From contig OX243812.1 of the NCBI GenBank assembly GCA_945859605.1, positions 50,684,283-50,748,282 of the forward strand: a stretch of DNA of 64,000 nucleotides. The letters run 5' to 3'. Source of the stretch: Lumbricus rubellus. Lineage: Eukaryota > Annelida > Clitellata > Crassiclitellata > Lumbricidae. Below are positions 1-10,630 of the stretch, piece after piece. The number at the start of each line of letters is the position of its first letter. The first letter of the stretch is position 1. The translations under genes and the position numbers were made by a program. The notes beneath the pieces are model-generated. The model was not told where the DNA came from. It saw nothing but the letters and a program-made list of their open reading frames with translations, and did no database searches.

Positions 1-106
1 GGTTGCGGAAGAGATGATTGATTGACAAATGGCGGGAGATGAATGATTGACAGGTTGCGGAAAAGATGAATGATTGACAGGTTGCGGAAGAGATGAATGA
101 TTGACA
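1..106. repeat. 27-bp tandem repeat, four copies
   Basis: Four head-to-tail units begin at 1, 28, 53 and 80. Each reads roughly GGTTGCGGAAGAGATGAATG followed by ATTGACA; the second unit is shorter and diverged. The array runs off the left edge of the window, so its true length is unknown. Confidence 0.85.
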
Positions 107-327
107 TCTATAAACAGATACACAAAAGATCACGGCATGATTTTAAAGCAATAAAAAAATTCAGCACAAATACTGACAGTAAGGTAAAAAAAATCAAGTT
201 TAGCCTCCGACGGTTAACACACTACGTATCTGCGTAAGACTTAGGCTACGTCTCGTTTTCAAGTGGCGCTTTAGAAATTTTGAGATTACATTTACAACTG
301 CATAATTATGTGGCCTATACCTATATA

Positions 328-532
328 CAGGGTGGCTCAAAAAAATGTACCACCGGATAAAATGCGATAACTTCGCAACCGATTGAAATTTTTCTCCGAA
401 AATTTTCCAATTTATAGGGGAATGAATTTTCAACAGTCCCAGAGAGTTTCACTTGAAACTTTTCATGTTTGCAAAAGTTACAGCTGTTTAAACTTTCAAT
501 TCCGTTTTTTCAAATATTTTTTAGCCACCCTG
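328..532. mobile_element. Short mariner-type MITE
   Basis: A 205-bp non-coding element is bounded by inverted CAGGGTGGCTCAAAAAA and TTTTTTAGCCACCCTG and flanked on both sides by TA (326-327, 533-534). TA target duplication plus CAGGG TIRs fit the Tc1/mariner superfamily. A truncated relative lies at 34874-35016. No transposase is encoded, so it would need an enzyme in trans. Confidence 0.85.
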
Positions 533-534
533 TA

Positions 535-3500
535 CATAAAGAGATCATATACCGGTAACTGCATGACGCGTAATAGCTAGCTTATGTATATATATATATC
601 TATGTATGTATGTATAGATTATATGATTTTATACATATATAAAATTAGGCCTATTTATATCACACAAGTATAATAGTATATGCCTATGTATATAATTCAT
701 ATAATTTTGTAGTCAATCTATCGTTATTCGTCGCTTGCATGCAATGTACGATGCAGGCTACATGCATGGTCGTTGATTTATTGGTCAGTCGCCAGTGATT
801 TGTCGCCATGTCCATTATAATAATATGTGGTCAGCGCTTGACCGTGTCCATCCAATGCATGGGGACCATCCTGCGTCCACTGCATGGTCAGTCTGAGCCT
901 CATTATTCGGACATCCGATGCCCCCCCTCCCATAACTATCCGACGTGGCGTAAGATTGATGCAACTCCTTTAGTAGCTTCTTAAATGGAGCAACACAAAT
1001 TACTGTTGGCAGTATGCACACTACTCAGTGCAGACTTAATCTCCATTGTGATGTAGCCTTTACAATTATACATGTATGGTATTATAGGTCCATGGACGAC
1101 ATGCGAAGATTTTATTAGCCCGGATATGATTAGAGTAGGCCTAAATTAGATTAGGGTGAAAATACTGTAGTGATTAAGATTAGTAAGTAATTGAGTATAG
1201 TCTTTAAGATAGACTAATAATTAGCTGTCATGGATATACAGCACTCTGGCGAGCAAGTATACTATCGTAATTTTAAAATGCACATAAAATACCAAACAAC
1301 TGTAACAAGACTAAATAGTATGTGAACAACATTCTATAGGCCTACTCTATAGCTGCAAATGAGTGGCTGAAACACAGTTTTTCATTGTGCTTCCAGACCA
1401 CGCGCAATGTAATTCAGTCTGACGTTTAGCCATGTATTGTATATTTTGCATCTCGTTTCTATTCTTTGTCATTTACAATTTGAATATCATTCCAAATAGA
1501 TGCCAGAATGTACAATTGTACATTGTGCTACAAGCATACACAGAATGCGAATGTTATTTCAAACAAGCCTGTTGAATACCATATATAGCTGGATATAATT
1601 ATATGGACTGAGCTTTTGTTTTTGTATAACCATGCGCTCTATTTTGTCTGGTGGACTATTTATGTATTTGATTTTATCGCAATGTTGCGCAATAGGCTAC
1701 AGTTTAAAACAGAAATATTACATGTGAAAGGTTAACATTAACTAACGCCGTGAAAGTCGCGTGAATTCAGTATCAGTGCTAAACACACATACTATACTAC
1801 TGTCGTATCCCGTGTTAAAGGGCACTTTTATCCTAGTGGTTGATCGGTTGGGTCTAACTGACTCAAGAAATTCTTCCAAATTCAACAAACTCCCAGTTCT
1901 TATGAAATATATATAATATAAAGTTATTCAATATCATTCAAATGCACAAACAAATAACAATCCTATTTACCTAGTGTGGCGAGTTACTTAGGAAATATTA
2001 TATTTGCGCTTATCTGTCGAGTTGTATGAAACTCGAATGTCTTCGGCTTCTCTCCGTCGTCCAATTCTTCGCAGTCAAGAATGTTGATCAGACGGTTGAA
2101 TATGCAGTCATGGAAGTGACCACACCAATCGCCTTACTCGTATCTTGCCGTGAATCAGTTGCACACGAGATGAATCGTCGCATTCACCTCACAGCTCTTC
2201 TCCAGTTGACCAAACGTCCGTCGTACTTCACACGCCGATCAGCTGTTCTCTAGCCGATTCAAATTACCCGACTCTTCAGACCGTTGCCTAAGAGTTCGTT
2301 TTCTTCGCAAGTGTCTCACACTTCACACGATGATTATTATGCATCAACGCAAATTTCTCATTCAAATTTCGTTGCACCTTATGCACAATACTTTGAACTG
2401 TCGGTTGATAGTCCGAACAGTTCAATTACCTTCGTCTCTACTCTGGAAATCACAACTTTAGATTGATCACCGCAGCGAATCAACCACCATTTCCAGATAT
2501 ACCTGTAGAGAGTCAAACTCTCAACGTCCACTTCGCTGACGTCATTTTTAAATCGTCACGTCATTCGTTTCCAGTTTGCACCAATCACGAATAAGCTTAG
2601 CGTCCTTAGTTGGTATGGTAACCTTGACCACTCGTTAATGCGCTTGGCTGCAGTCATTGGTTTTATGTATAAATATTTTATATGTTGCCACACATATTAC
2701 CTAAACTCGCCAATTAAATTGCCTAGCTTAACTACTACCTATAATTAATAATTATATATGCATAGCAAGTGTTTAATTTGATAATCATTTAATATAACCA
2801 CGACAACTACTATAGCAACAGAAAAATACTAGCACAATATGATCAAGGAGCAACACGCGTATTAGAAATACTAACACAATGAAAATACTACCCTATGACG
2901 CACACCTTCCGCGCCAACGCATTTAGCACACCTGGGGTCCAATGGACCCCACCGATAACATGGGTTGAAATCATATCAATTAGTTAGAACTTGGGAATGA
3001 ATGACTTAAATTTATGTTGTACATAGCACATGCACTCATGGAACATGTTTGGGTCAATATGTAGGCCGAAAATTAACCCTCTAGGGCTGCCAAGAAGGGG
3101 CAGGTGGTATCCCCCAGTTAAGTTTTCTCACCATCAAACATTTCTCGCATGGAATAAAATTTTGAACTTTTAAGTAATTGCAGGGGGTTCATTTACACAC
3201 ATTTAGAGGTACGACTTGTGATGATACCCCATACCGTTCAAAAGTTATACCCGATATAATACCCTAGGTACCAAGAGGGGGGTGGAAACCACAAACTTAG
3301 GTTCACGACTGTAATATTTTATCCTTCATTTATTATGAAGACAAAAACATTATGCCCCTTCATAGAGGGAATGTAGGGCTACATTGTCATGCTAAATAAT
3401 TTGTCTTTTCATAACCGGAAGTGCTCAAAATAAATTAAAATATGTGAAAATGGTGATTTTCATAAAATTTTCCTAGCGAGAATTTGTAGCTTGCTCAATA

Positions 3501-3542
3501 ATTTTGAACAGTGGCGCAGCCAAAAAACATTAGGAGTTGCCA
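535..3542. other. AT-rich spacer with no recognisable gene
   Basis: Mostly AT-rich sequence with TA microsatellite patches near 585-640. Two short open frames on the + strand, 2026-2253 and 2284-2466, resemble no protein I know. The GC-rich stretch around 2020-2650 could be part of a degraded LTR, but I see no partner copy in the window. No splice-compatible CUB exon was found here. Confidence 0.5.
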
Positions 3543-3986
3543 TTTGAATGTATGTATGTACATGTATGTATGAATGTATGTGTGTACATGTATGTATGTG
3601 TGTGCATGTATGTATGTGTGTGTAAGTATGTATGTATGCATGTACGCATGCATAATATATCTGTGTTTATATGCGTTTATGTATGCATGTATGCATGTAC
3701 GTACGTACGTATGCATGAATGTATGTATACATGTGTGTATGTTTGTAAGTATGTATGTACGTGTTTTTGCTTGTATTTATTTATGCGTGTATATATGTGT
3801 ACGTACGTAATCTATTCAGGCACTATTGTATGCATATGATTATGTAGGTAAGCCTATGTATGCTTGTATGTACAAATGTGCATTGTATGTGCATGTATGT
3901 ATGTGTGTGTATGTATGTAAGTATGTATGTATCTATGTATGTATGTATGTGTGTGTGTATGTTCGTATACATACATACATACATGT
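3543..3986. repeat. Degenerate (TATG)n microsatellite
   Basis: About 440 bp of imperfect TATG units with GTGT and CATG interruptions. Long open frames rich in Met-Tyr-Val-Cys on one strand and Thr-Tyr-Ile-His on the other are by-products of the repeat. Confidence 0.9.
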
Positions 3987-5507
3987 CAGTGTTTAATCTA
4001 GTCCCCACCCGCTGGGGGGGATTCAGGTTTCTGGGGGGGAGACAATTGAGCGTCCGAAGGACGCTCGTGAGGCGTGTAGCGCCGAGACCCAAAGGGGGAG
4101 GAGGATGTGCCCCCTCCCCATCAGAAAATTTTTGAATTTCCACTTTGCAATGGTAGCATTTTAAGGTACCATCTTAACAAAATACCTGTACTTTTTCAGA
4201 GCCCCATCAGAAACTTTTTGAATTTCTACATTGCAATGGTAGCATTTTAAGGTACCATCTTAACAAAATACCTGTACTTTTTCAGAGCCCCATCTGAAAC
4301 GTTTTGAATTTCTACATTGCAATGGCAGCATTTTAAGGTGTCATCTTAACAAACTGCCTGTACTTTTTCAGAGCCCCATCTGAAACTTTTTGAATTTCCA
4401 CATTGCAATGGCAGCATTTTAAGGTGTCATCTTAACAAACTGCCTGTACACTTTTCAGTGCTTATAAGAGTGGACTTCAATAAATATAAGCAACGCTTAA
4501 CAAATATTTTGGGGGGTTATTTCCACACTGTAATGGTAGGCCTCCTCTTTTAAGGTGCCATTTTAGCAAAATAACTCCATTAGACTATTCAGTTCTGATA
4601 AAAAGTGTTTTAGGATCTAATATAATATATGATTATAATTACAATAAAAATATCTTTATGTATCGAGTTCAGCAGCTCAGTTCTCCTGTTGCTGAGTTAT
4701 TCTAATGAATAAATGCAGACATGAATATAATAGTAGCCTATATAAGCTGACTTTTCAGCACTACATGTATATCAGTTTAACCCTGTTTCCCAAGATGGTC
4801 CTGAATTGCTGACCAGGACATACTTTCTGAAATCATATTTAATGGTACACAAACCAACCAAGAACTAATAAACTAGCGGTGCCAAATTCAAGAAACCATG
4901 TGTAGTAATGATGTTGTTTTTAGGTTTTACTATATATGTGGACCAAACATTTTGAAATTTTAGGCCCACAGTTTAAAATTTAAAGGATACCACTGGTGAG
5001 AAGCCATTCAGTTGTACAAAAGTAGTATTTGTACAAATATTAGCAGTAAGTTATTCTCATTTTAGCAGGATTGTGTCATATATTATAATAGTAAATAATA
5101 ACATTATAACCATTGACCATATAATAATAAATAATATTACAGTATATTAGAACAATTCATGTAATACGATGATGTAAACAGCAACTAAAACTATAAGCAT
5201 TTTGTCAAATTTTCTGGAGGGGATGTCATATCCGTTTTTAGTTGTGCTAAAATAGTGTTTATACAGATATATACAGTAAGTTATACTAATTGCAACATGA
5301 TAGTGTCATATATAATAATAGTAAATAATAAATAATAATCATATAATAGTAAATAACATCACGATATATTATAACACTTCATATAAAACAACGATGAAAA
5401 TAGTAACTAAAAACCAATATCATTTTGTCAAATTTTTCTGGGGGGGGGGAAATGTCAATCCTGGGGGGGGAACTTTCCCCCCCCAGAGACGTCTAGATTA
5501 AACACTG
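3987..5507. mobile_element. hAT-like TIR element, non-autonomous
   Basis: The ends are CAGTGTTTAATCTAG at 3987 and its inverse CTAGATTAAACACTG ending at 5507. CATACATG lies at 3978-3985 and again at 5508-5515, separated from the left end by a single T, which suggests an 8-bp target duplication. The flanks are CATA microsatellite, so the duplication could be coincidental. The interior is non-coding: a C/G-rich segment with long C and G runs near each end, an 86-bp tandem repeat and AT-rich filler. End fragments of the same family lie near 23230-23300 and 28925-29016. Confidence 0.6.
4120..4455. repeat. 86-bp tandem repeat, about four copies
   Basis: Units contain the words TTGCAATGGTAGCATTTTAA and CTGTACTTTTTCAGAGCCCC. 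The first two copies have GGTACCATC where the last two have GGTGTCATC, so the copies form two pairs, suggesting stepwise duplication. The array is inside the hAT-like element. Confidence 0.85.
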
Positions 5508-5515
5508 CATACATG

Positions 5516-5585
5516 CACACATACAAACGTACATGCATACATACATATGTACATACATACATACTCATACAAACGTACATACATA
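5516..5585. repeat. (TACA)n microsatellite, left flank of mariner
   Basis: Imperfect CATA/TACA units that continue on the far side of the mariner at 6236-6410, so the transposon landed inside a pre-existing array. Confidence 0.75.
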
Positions 5586-6235
5586 CAGGGTGGCGCAGAA
5601 AAAACCGGACTATTAGTTTTTGCAATTGCATCGCTTGAATAATCAAAGTAATTATATTACTGTGACGTCGTCCTACATCAAGGATTACTGCCAGACATAA
5701 TAGGTCACTCTGGTGACAATTTCACTTTCCAGCAGGATGGAGCACCTGCTCATCGTTCACGAAAAACAGTTGCTTTTCTCACTGCTCACGTTCCAGACTT
5801 TATTGAACCAGAAAATTGGCCACCGAACAGTCCGGACTTGAATCCCGTAGACTATTCGATCTGGGGAAATGCTTCAGCAGCTTGTCTACAAGCAGAGAAT
5901 TCGAGATATTGAACATTTGAAAGAAGTTCTGACCGCATGCTGGGACGAAATCAGCGAGGACACTATCAACCGGGCTATTGGACAGTTTCGCAAGCGATTA
6001 TCGTTGGTTATCCAAGCAAACGGAGGACATATTGAACATCACTTTGACTGAAATTTCTTACGCAATCAGAAAATTCTGAAATTTTACAGTTCATTTAATG
6101 TTATGTGAAATGCCAACCAATGCCATTTTTCTGTGTCATTTCTGTCTAATGATAGTTTTAAGACGATAATTACTGTGATTATTCAAGCGATGCAATTGCA
6201 AAAACTATTAGTCCGGTTTTTTCTGCGCCACCCTG
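5586..6235 (+). mobile_element. Internally deleted mariner, DD37D (maT-like) type
   Basis: This 650-bp element has TIRs of about 70 bp starting CAGGGTGGCGCAGAAAAAAC and is flanked by TA on both sides (5584-5585, 6236-6237). It keeps the 3' half of a transposase gene and has lost the N-terminal DNA-binding region and the first catalytic Asp. The spacing of the remaining two catalytic aspartates (37 residues between them) fits the DD37D group. It cannot move on its own. Confidence 0.9.
5725..6051 (+). pseudogene. Mariner DD37D transposase, C-terminal fragment
   Basis: The frame reads QQDGAPAH with the second catalytic Asp at 5736-5738, then WPPNSPDLNPVDY with the third acidic residue, Asp, at 5850-5852. 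Thirty-seven residues separate them. Just after the SIWG motif, near 5867, the frame shifts by +1; it then continues from 5869 to a stop at 6049-6051, ending in GGHIEHHFD, a usual mariner C-terminus. The family cuts and pastes DNA at TA dinucleotides in the nucleus. This copy is dead because the N-terminus is missing and the frame is broken. Confidence 0.88.
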
Positions 6236-6237
6236 TA

Positions 6238-6412
6238 CATACATACATACATACATACATATATTCATATATATATATATGTATGTATACAACATACATG
6301 CATACATGCATGCATAAATGCATGCATAAATGCATGCACACATAATATATACAATACATACATTAATATATACATTCATACATACACATACATACATAGA
6401 TACATACATACT
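6238..6412. repeat. (TACA)n / (ATGC) microsatellite, right flank of mariner
   Basis: CATA units continue for about 170 bp with a CATGCATAAATG sub-block, then give way to a G-rich stretch (6435-6520) with repeated GGGGTAATG words. Confidence 0.75.
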
Positions 6413-8271
6413 ACACTGTATCTATATATACACCCAGGGACGGGGGGGTAATGGCAGGGCAGGGGTAATGTCCCACTGTGGGTAATGTTGAGGGGCAATG
6501 GGGGGAGTAGTGGCATTGGTTGTGGACCGGGGGTATGTCCTGTTCCCATTATGCTATAGTCGATGTAACATGGATCTATCAATGCTGAAGCCTGGGGTCC
6601 GTTGGACTCCAGGTGTGCGTTACAGGGATACAATACTAACGATGAGAATAATTATATACTAAGTGATAAAACCAACACGATTTTAAATGTGCCAACAATG
6701 ACATCGTAAGTGGGAATAATAACGTATTGGAAGTAGTGACACAGTGAAATTTCCTATACTAATGAGAAGCAAGTTATGGCAAGCCAAACACAACTCTTGC
6801 ATCTATTGCAAACCCACACCGATGGTTGTTAACGGTCAGTTTGCAAAACACAGGTACCAGTCAACAGTCTGGTTTACGACGTTGTTGCTTTTATCTGGCG
6901 AAGCCTTATCTTTGTGACTGTTAATGGATCTAAAAAAGACGCAGATATTATCTTCCCCTTCGTGATTCTACCCGTGCACGGATCATATCGTTGGGACTCT
7001 TGCCCTGCCTCCTGGGGTGTGGCTTCCAGGTAGACAATCAGCTAGCTGGTCACTCTGGTGTCCCATAATTATTACATCACGCATCTGAATCTAATTAACT
7101 GCTATCTTTTCGTAAGTCGCTCGAGGGTGCGTTGTGAAATCAGTTTAACGGTAAACAAGGTTCTAGGTTCCAACAGATGATCATTATAATTATTATACTG
7201 AAATATGCGATTAACAGTTAGTTAATATCTTTGTAAGCGAGGCAGTCCAGGCAATCACATTGTGTACTTACTTACTCACAACCTGCAATGAAGAGGTGCC
7301 GACTTGTAAGCTATGATCTGCAAAAGTCGCTGATTATTTTCATATACAAGACTGTATCCTTGCAAGTGAACTCAGACTATCGCCTTCTGAGCTTGACTGC
7401 GAGTCCGGTTTAGAGGAAGGGTTAACAATAATCATTAATTAATCAACTTTTTTAGAACTGTCCGGTAGCTACGTTAAGCGCCTTCGTGAGTTTATTGTAA
7501 GGCGCTATATAAATGTTCATATACATACAAACGCTGAAAGTGCACGAAGTACAAAAGTTGAAGCACATGTACAAACGTTAGCGTAGATATTCAAATAGAA
7601 ATTCTGGAAAAAGTGCGATATGGTGCCAGCTGAAAAAACTGGAGAATAGGCCTACTTTCCAGGTTTTTCAACTGGTGGTCCTACTATAATTAATTGTCAC
7701 ACTTTTTCAGAATTTCTTTTTGAACACGAAAATATATCTTTCTTCTGCTTGTAGCGCCAAAATGCACAATAGCGGTGATTTCTAAGGTTAGGTGCCCTGC
7801 CTAAGAAAGTTTATGATGAAAAAGTGAAAGGCTAACAGAAGGTTAGCGCCCACACCGGAAACTATGTGAAACAGATAGACTAGCCTACATAGTGAATACT
7901 TTGGGAAGCAACTAGCATTCTGTTTTCTCAACAAACAACCAAAGGAAAGGAAAGAATGGATGCTAAAAGCGCTGTTTTGCATGCAAGTTTTCGTTTTTGT
8001 CCCCATCGCTTAATAATGAGCCTCGAAGGAATGGAAAGCCTGATGCAAATCGACAAAGCTTACAATTCATATGATAGATGACACGGCCCAGTTGCATCGC
8101 ATACAGTACATCATTGAAAAGCGCAGTTAAATTGCAATGCGTAAACGCGGTCCCTGCGTACCGTGCATAGGCTACGACCAGACTGTAGTTATAGGTCAGC
8201 GGGATGTCCATGGGGAAGACTAAATCAGGGCGCGGTCAGATGTGACAGGGTCGGTTTTCTTTCGGTCGACT
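6413..8271. other. Spacer, no gene recognised
   Basis: No coding region I can support. A GGCGCTATATAAATG word at 7492-7506 matches the 3' tail type seen on the SINEs and LINE near 25-29 kb, so an old retroposon end is likely there. The last four bases, GACT at 8268-8271, are the target duplication of the gypsy element. Confidence 0.5.
7597..7717. repeat. Imperfect hairpin (inverted repeat)
   Basis: The outer arms AGAAATTCTGGAAAAAGTG and CACTTTTTCAGAATTTCT are inverted copies. The inner words CAGCTGAAAAAACTGGA and TCCAGGTTTTTCAACTGG also pair. The result is a 120-bp two-part hairpin with no visible target duplication. It may be a small foldback MITE. Confidence 0.6.
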
Positions 8272-9006
8272 TGTAACGCCCGCCCCCGCGTACACTCCCG
8301 GAGTCGCCACTTCCGGTCCAGCGTGTGAGAGGGCCGCGTGCGGTTGCAGGTCGTAGTTCAGAGAAATAGAGGGAGGAAGGGAGGCGGCAGCTTCGGGGTT
8401 CGAATCCCGTCGGGTTCGGGATGGCCAGGTATCTCGACCTCTTAGCTCTCCGTATGAAACTGGGGCCTTACTGGCCAGTCTTTCACTCCGGCGTAGGATT
8501 CCGGGGTTTACCGGAAGTGAAAGGTCCTTAAGCCTAGCCCCCGAAGCTCTTCCCAGGCCGATGGCTGAGTGGTAAGGTCTATCCGCGGTGGTACCAAAGG
8601 GAAACATTGTTTCTGGGTTCGAACCTGCAACCGGCTTCGGAGATGCCCTGGGCGTCGTTTCTAAACGTTCTATACGCGCGACGACTTCCGTCAGCGCTTC
8701 CCTAACGTTACTTTGTACCACGGAAATTGCCTCTTCAACATTACTCTGTACCACGGACATTGCCTCTTCAACATTACTTTGTACCACGGAAATTGCCTCC
8801 TGTGTATTTATAGCATTAGCTTGAAATTCAGTTCTGACAGAAGAAATAGCCTCTTGTGTATCTCTAGCATTAGCCTGTATGGCATCTTGTGTGGACCTAG
8901 AATTCGTTTGTATGGCCTCTAGTAAAATGCCTATTTCCAACGCAGATGGTGGTCTAGATGGCTGCGAGGGCGTTGATGCTCCGCTTCTTTCCATGGCGCT
9001 ATACAA
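8236..9006 (-). pseudogene. Partial gag frame in the 3' LTR
   Basis: The first 245 codons of gag are repeated here because the LTR contains them. The frame then leaves the LTR at 8272 and runs 11 codons into host flank before a stop. One residue differs from the 5' copy (Ala for Thr at residue 82). It would normally sit downstream of the element's own poly(A) signal or be read from the 3' LTR promoter, so a truncated coiled-coil peptide could be made, but that is inference. Confidence 0.85.
8557..8635 (+). other. tRNA-like sequence antisense to gag (3' LTR copy)
   Basis: On the + strand a 79-nt block has a canonical pol III A box, TGGCTGAGTGGT (8562-8573), and a B box, GGGTTCGAACC (8615-8625), with roughly tRNA spacing. 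It starts GCCG and ends CCGGC, which pair weakly as an acceptor stem. The A box and length resemble Ser/Leu-type tRNA. The T stem is imperfect, so it is not a working tRNA gene. A second B-box match, GGTTCGAATCC, lies at 8397-8407. The same block is at 19698-19776 in the other LTR. Confidence 0.5.
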
Positions 9007-9219
9007 GTTTTGGTTATGTCAAATCCTAACGCTAGCAAGAAGTAAATCCGAAAGTTTAATCAATGGATCTTATTATTATCAGAGACATTTAATAATTATT
9101 CACAATGTTAATCAACAGCTTACAGTTTAAAGCACTGATAATATGCAACACAATTCAAACAGACTTCAATCGGAGCAGACAAAATGAATCCCCAATTTAT
9201 GCTCAAGTGCCAATCTTAA

Positions 9220-9225
9220 TTTATT
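9220..9225 (-). terminator. Poly(A) signal candidate in 3' LTR
   Basis: Minus-strand AATAAA about 640 nt downstream of the TATA box. If it is used, R would end near here and the gag start codon would fall in U5. Confidence 0.45.
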
Positions 9226-10630
9226 AGCCCAAAAGACCAAAATTTAATTTCGTATTGAAAACCCAAGTAAAATTGTACCTTCTACTAGAGACACAGGACA
9301 AGGCCGACGTTATGCGAGGAAAGGCGCAGATGGAGCGTCGAATCCAGGACGTGCGTCGACGATAAGTGACTCAGAGGAATCCGCAACAATCGACGCTGAC
9401 AGGACGGTAAGGCCGAGTTGACACGTCGAGAACAGGGAATCCACGAAAAGATATTTAAATAATAGATTGACGCCCGTAGGCTAACTGCGCAGAAGATATC
9501 GACGACAGAAGAACTTCCGAAAAAAAACCCGAGCGGTTCTGATCCAAACGACAGAAAGATCGAAAACCAGAACGAAAGACTTAACTCCTTTACGAAGATG
9601 CGAAACAGAACCACAGTGCTGACAATTCGCTCGTAACACAAAACCGCAAGGCAATCGGCTCCTTGCCGTTTTAGAATTTCCGTACAGAATCCGTGAAGTA
9701 AATACGCGACAACGCAATAACTCAGACGACGAATCCAAGCTGACTTAAATAAACTATTATCTTTCTAAAATAATCAAACTCTGATTTTGTAACTTGCTCT
9801 CCAGAGCTACACGTCTATCCTCGTCGAAGTCCGTCGTGAATCCGCCTGCGGGATCAGCGTCCCCCTTATATAACCTTCCTAGAGGTGACGCTTGCGCATG
9901 CGCACAAGAAGACCGCCTCACGTGCTTCGCGTTGCCTCCCTGTCTCAGGTCACGTCGACACGGAGCGCACCGATTCAACCTTTCAGTTCAACACACGAAG
10001 GCCTTAATGGGAAAACTACCATTGCGCAGTCAAACCGTGCGACAGCGCGTGCGAGTATCGACGTACACAGACCAGACGCAGACATATGTCCTTCTTGGTC
10101 TGTTTCTATGCATCAGCGACGTTTGCGTCGGTACCTCTGCCTGTACGCGCGATTGCATCGGTCGGTGATATTCAATCGACCTCCTCTCCTCCTTTGGCCG
10201 TCGCTCCATGCCTTCGCGTTTGTCCTTCTCTATCTGCGTCAATGTATCAGCGACTACTGCCTCTGCCTCGCTGCGTGTATGCGCGACTGCCCGGTCGACG
10301 ACTCAATCGGCCTCCCCTCCTCCTTTGGCCGTCGCTCCAAGCAAGCCGCCAAAGGCCGATACCGTGAGAGATTCACACGAATACGGATCAATAAAACTTG
10401 CCACGGCAGCTGCAGCGCCCTGCCTACGTCAGAGAACGCTCCAATTCGCGTCAAAATCGAAATCAACATTAAAATCTAGGTCACCAATATTATCTAGGTC
10501 ACCGAATGCAGCTCAAATATTAATAATAATATATATATATCAGACCACGAAAATACGAAGGGATCCAAAAATATATAATATAATATTGCAACTAAAATTC
10601 CGTAGCGTCTAGTTATACGCAAACGCTACA

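Larger units (their letters stand above)
8272..10630 (-). repeat. 3' LTR of gypsy element
   Basis: A 2359-bp copy of 19413-21772. It differs at a few sites, including a C/T change near 8770, one base less in an A run near 9530, and T/A and G/C changes near 10519 and 10558. It carries a second copy of the first 245 gag codons, a TATA box at 9866-9873 and a minus-strand AATAAA at 9220-9225. Confidence 0.95.

Noticed and set aside
3061..3480. piggyBac remnant suggested by TTAACCCTCTAGGG
   Set aside because: Only one end is seen, there is no matching inverted end with TTAA, and no transposase motif.
9892..10479. 195-codon + strand frame, repeated at 21034-21621
   Set aside because: Antisense to the gypsy LTR leader and duplicated only because the LTR is; low-complexity and like no protein family.
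8272..10630. Left LTR as a separate truncated gypsy copy
   Set aside because: TG/CA ends, near-identity to the right copy and matching GACT flanks show it is the 3' LTR of one complete element.
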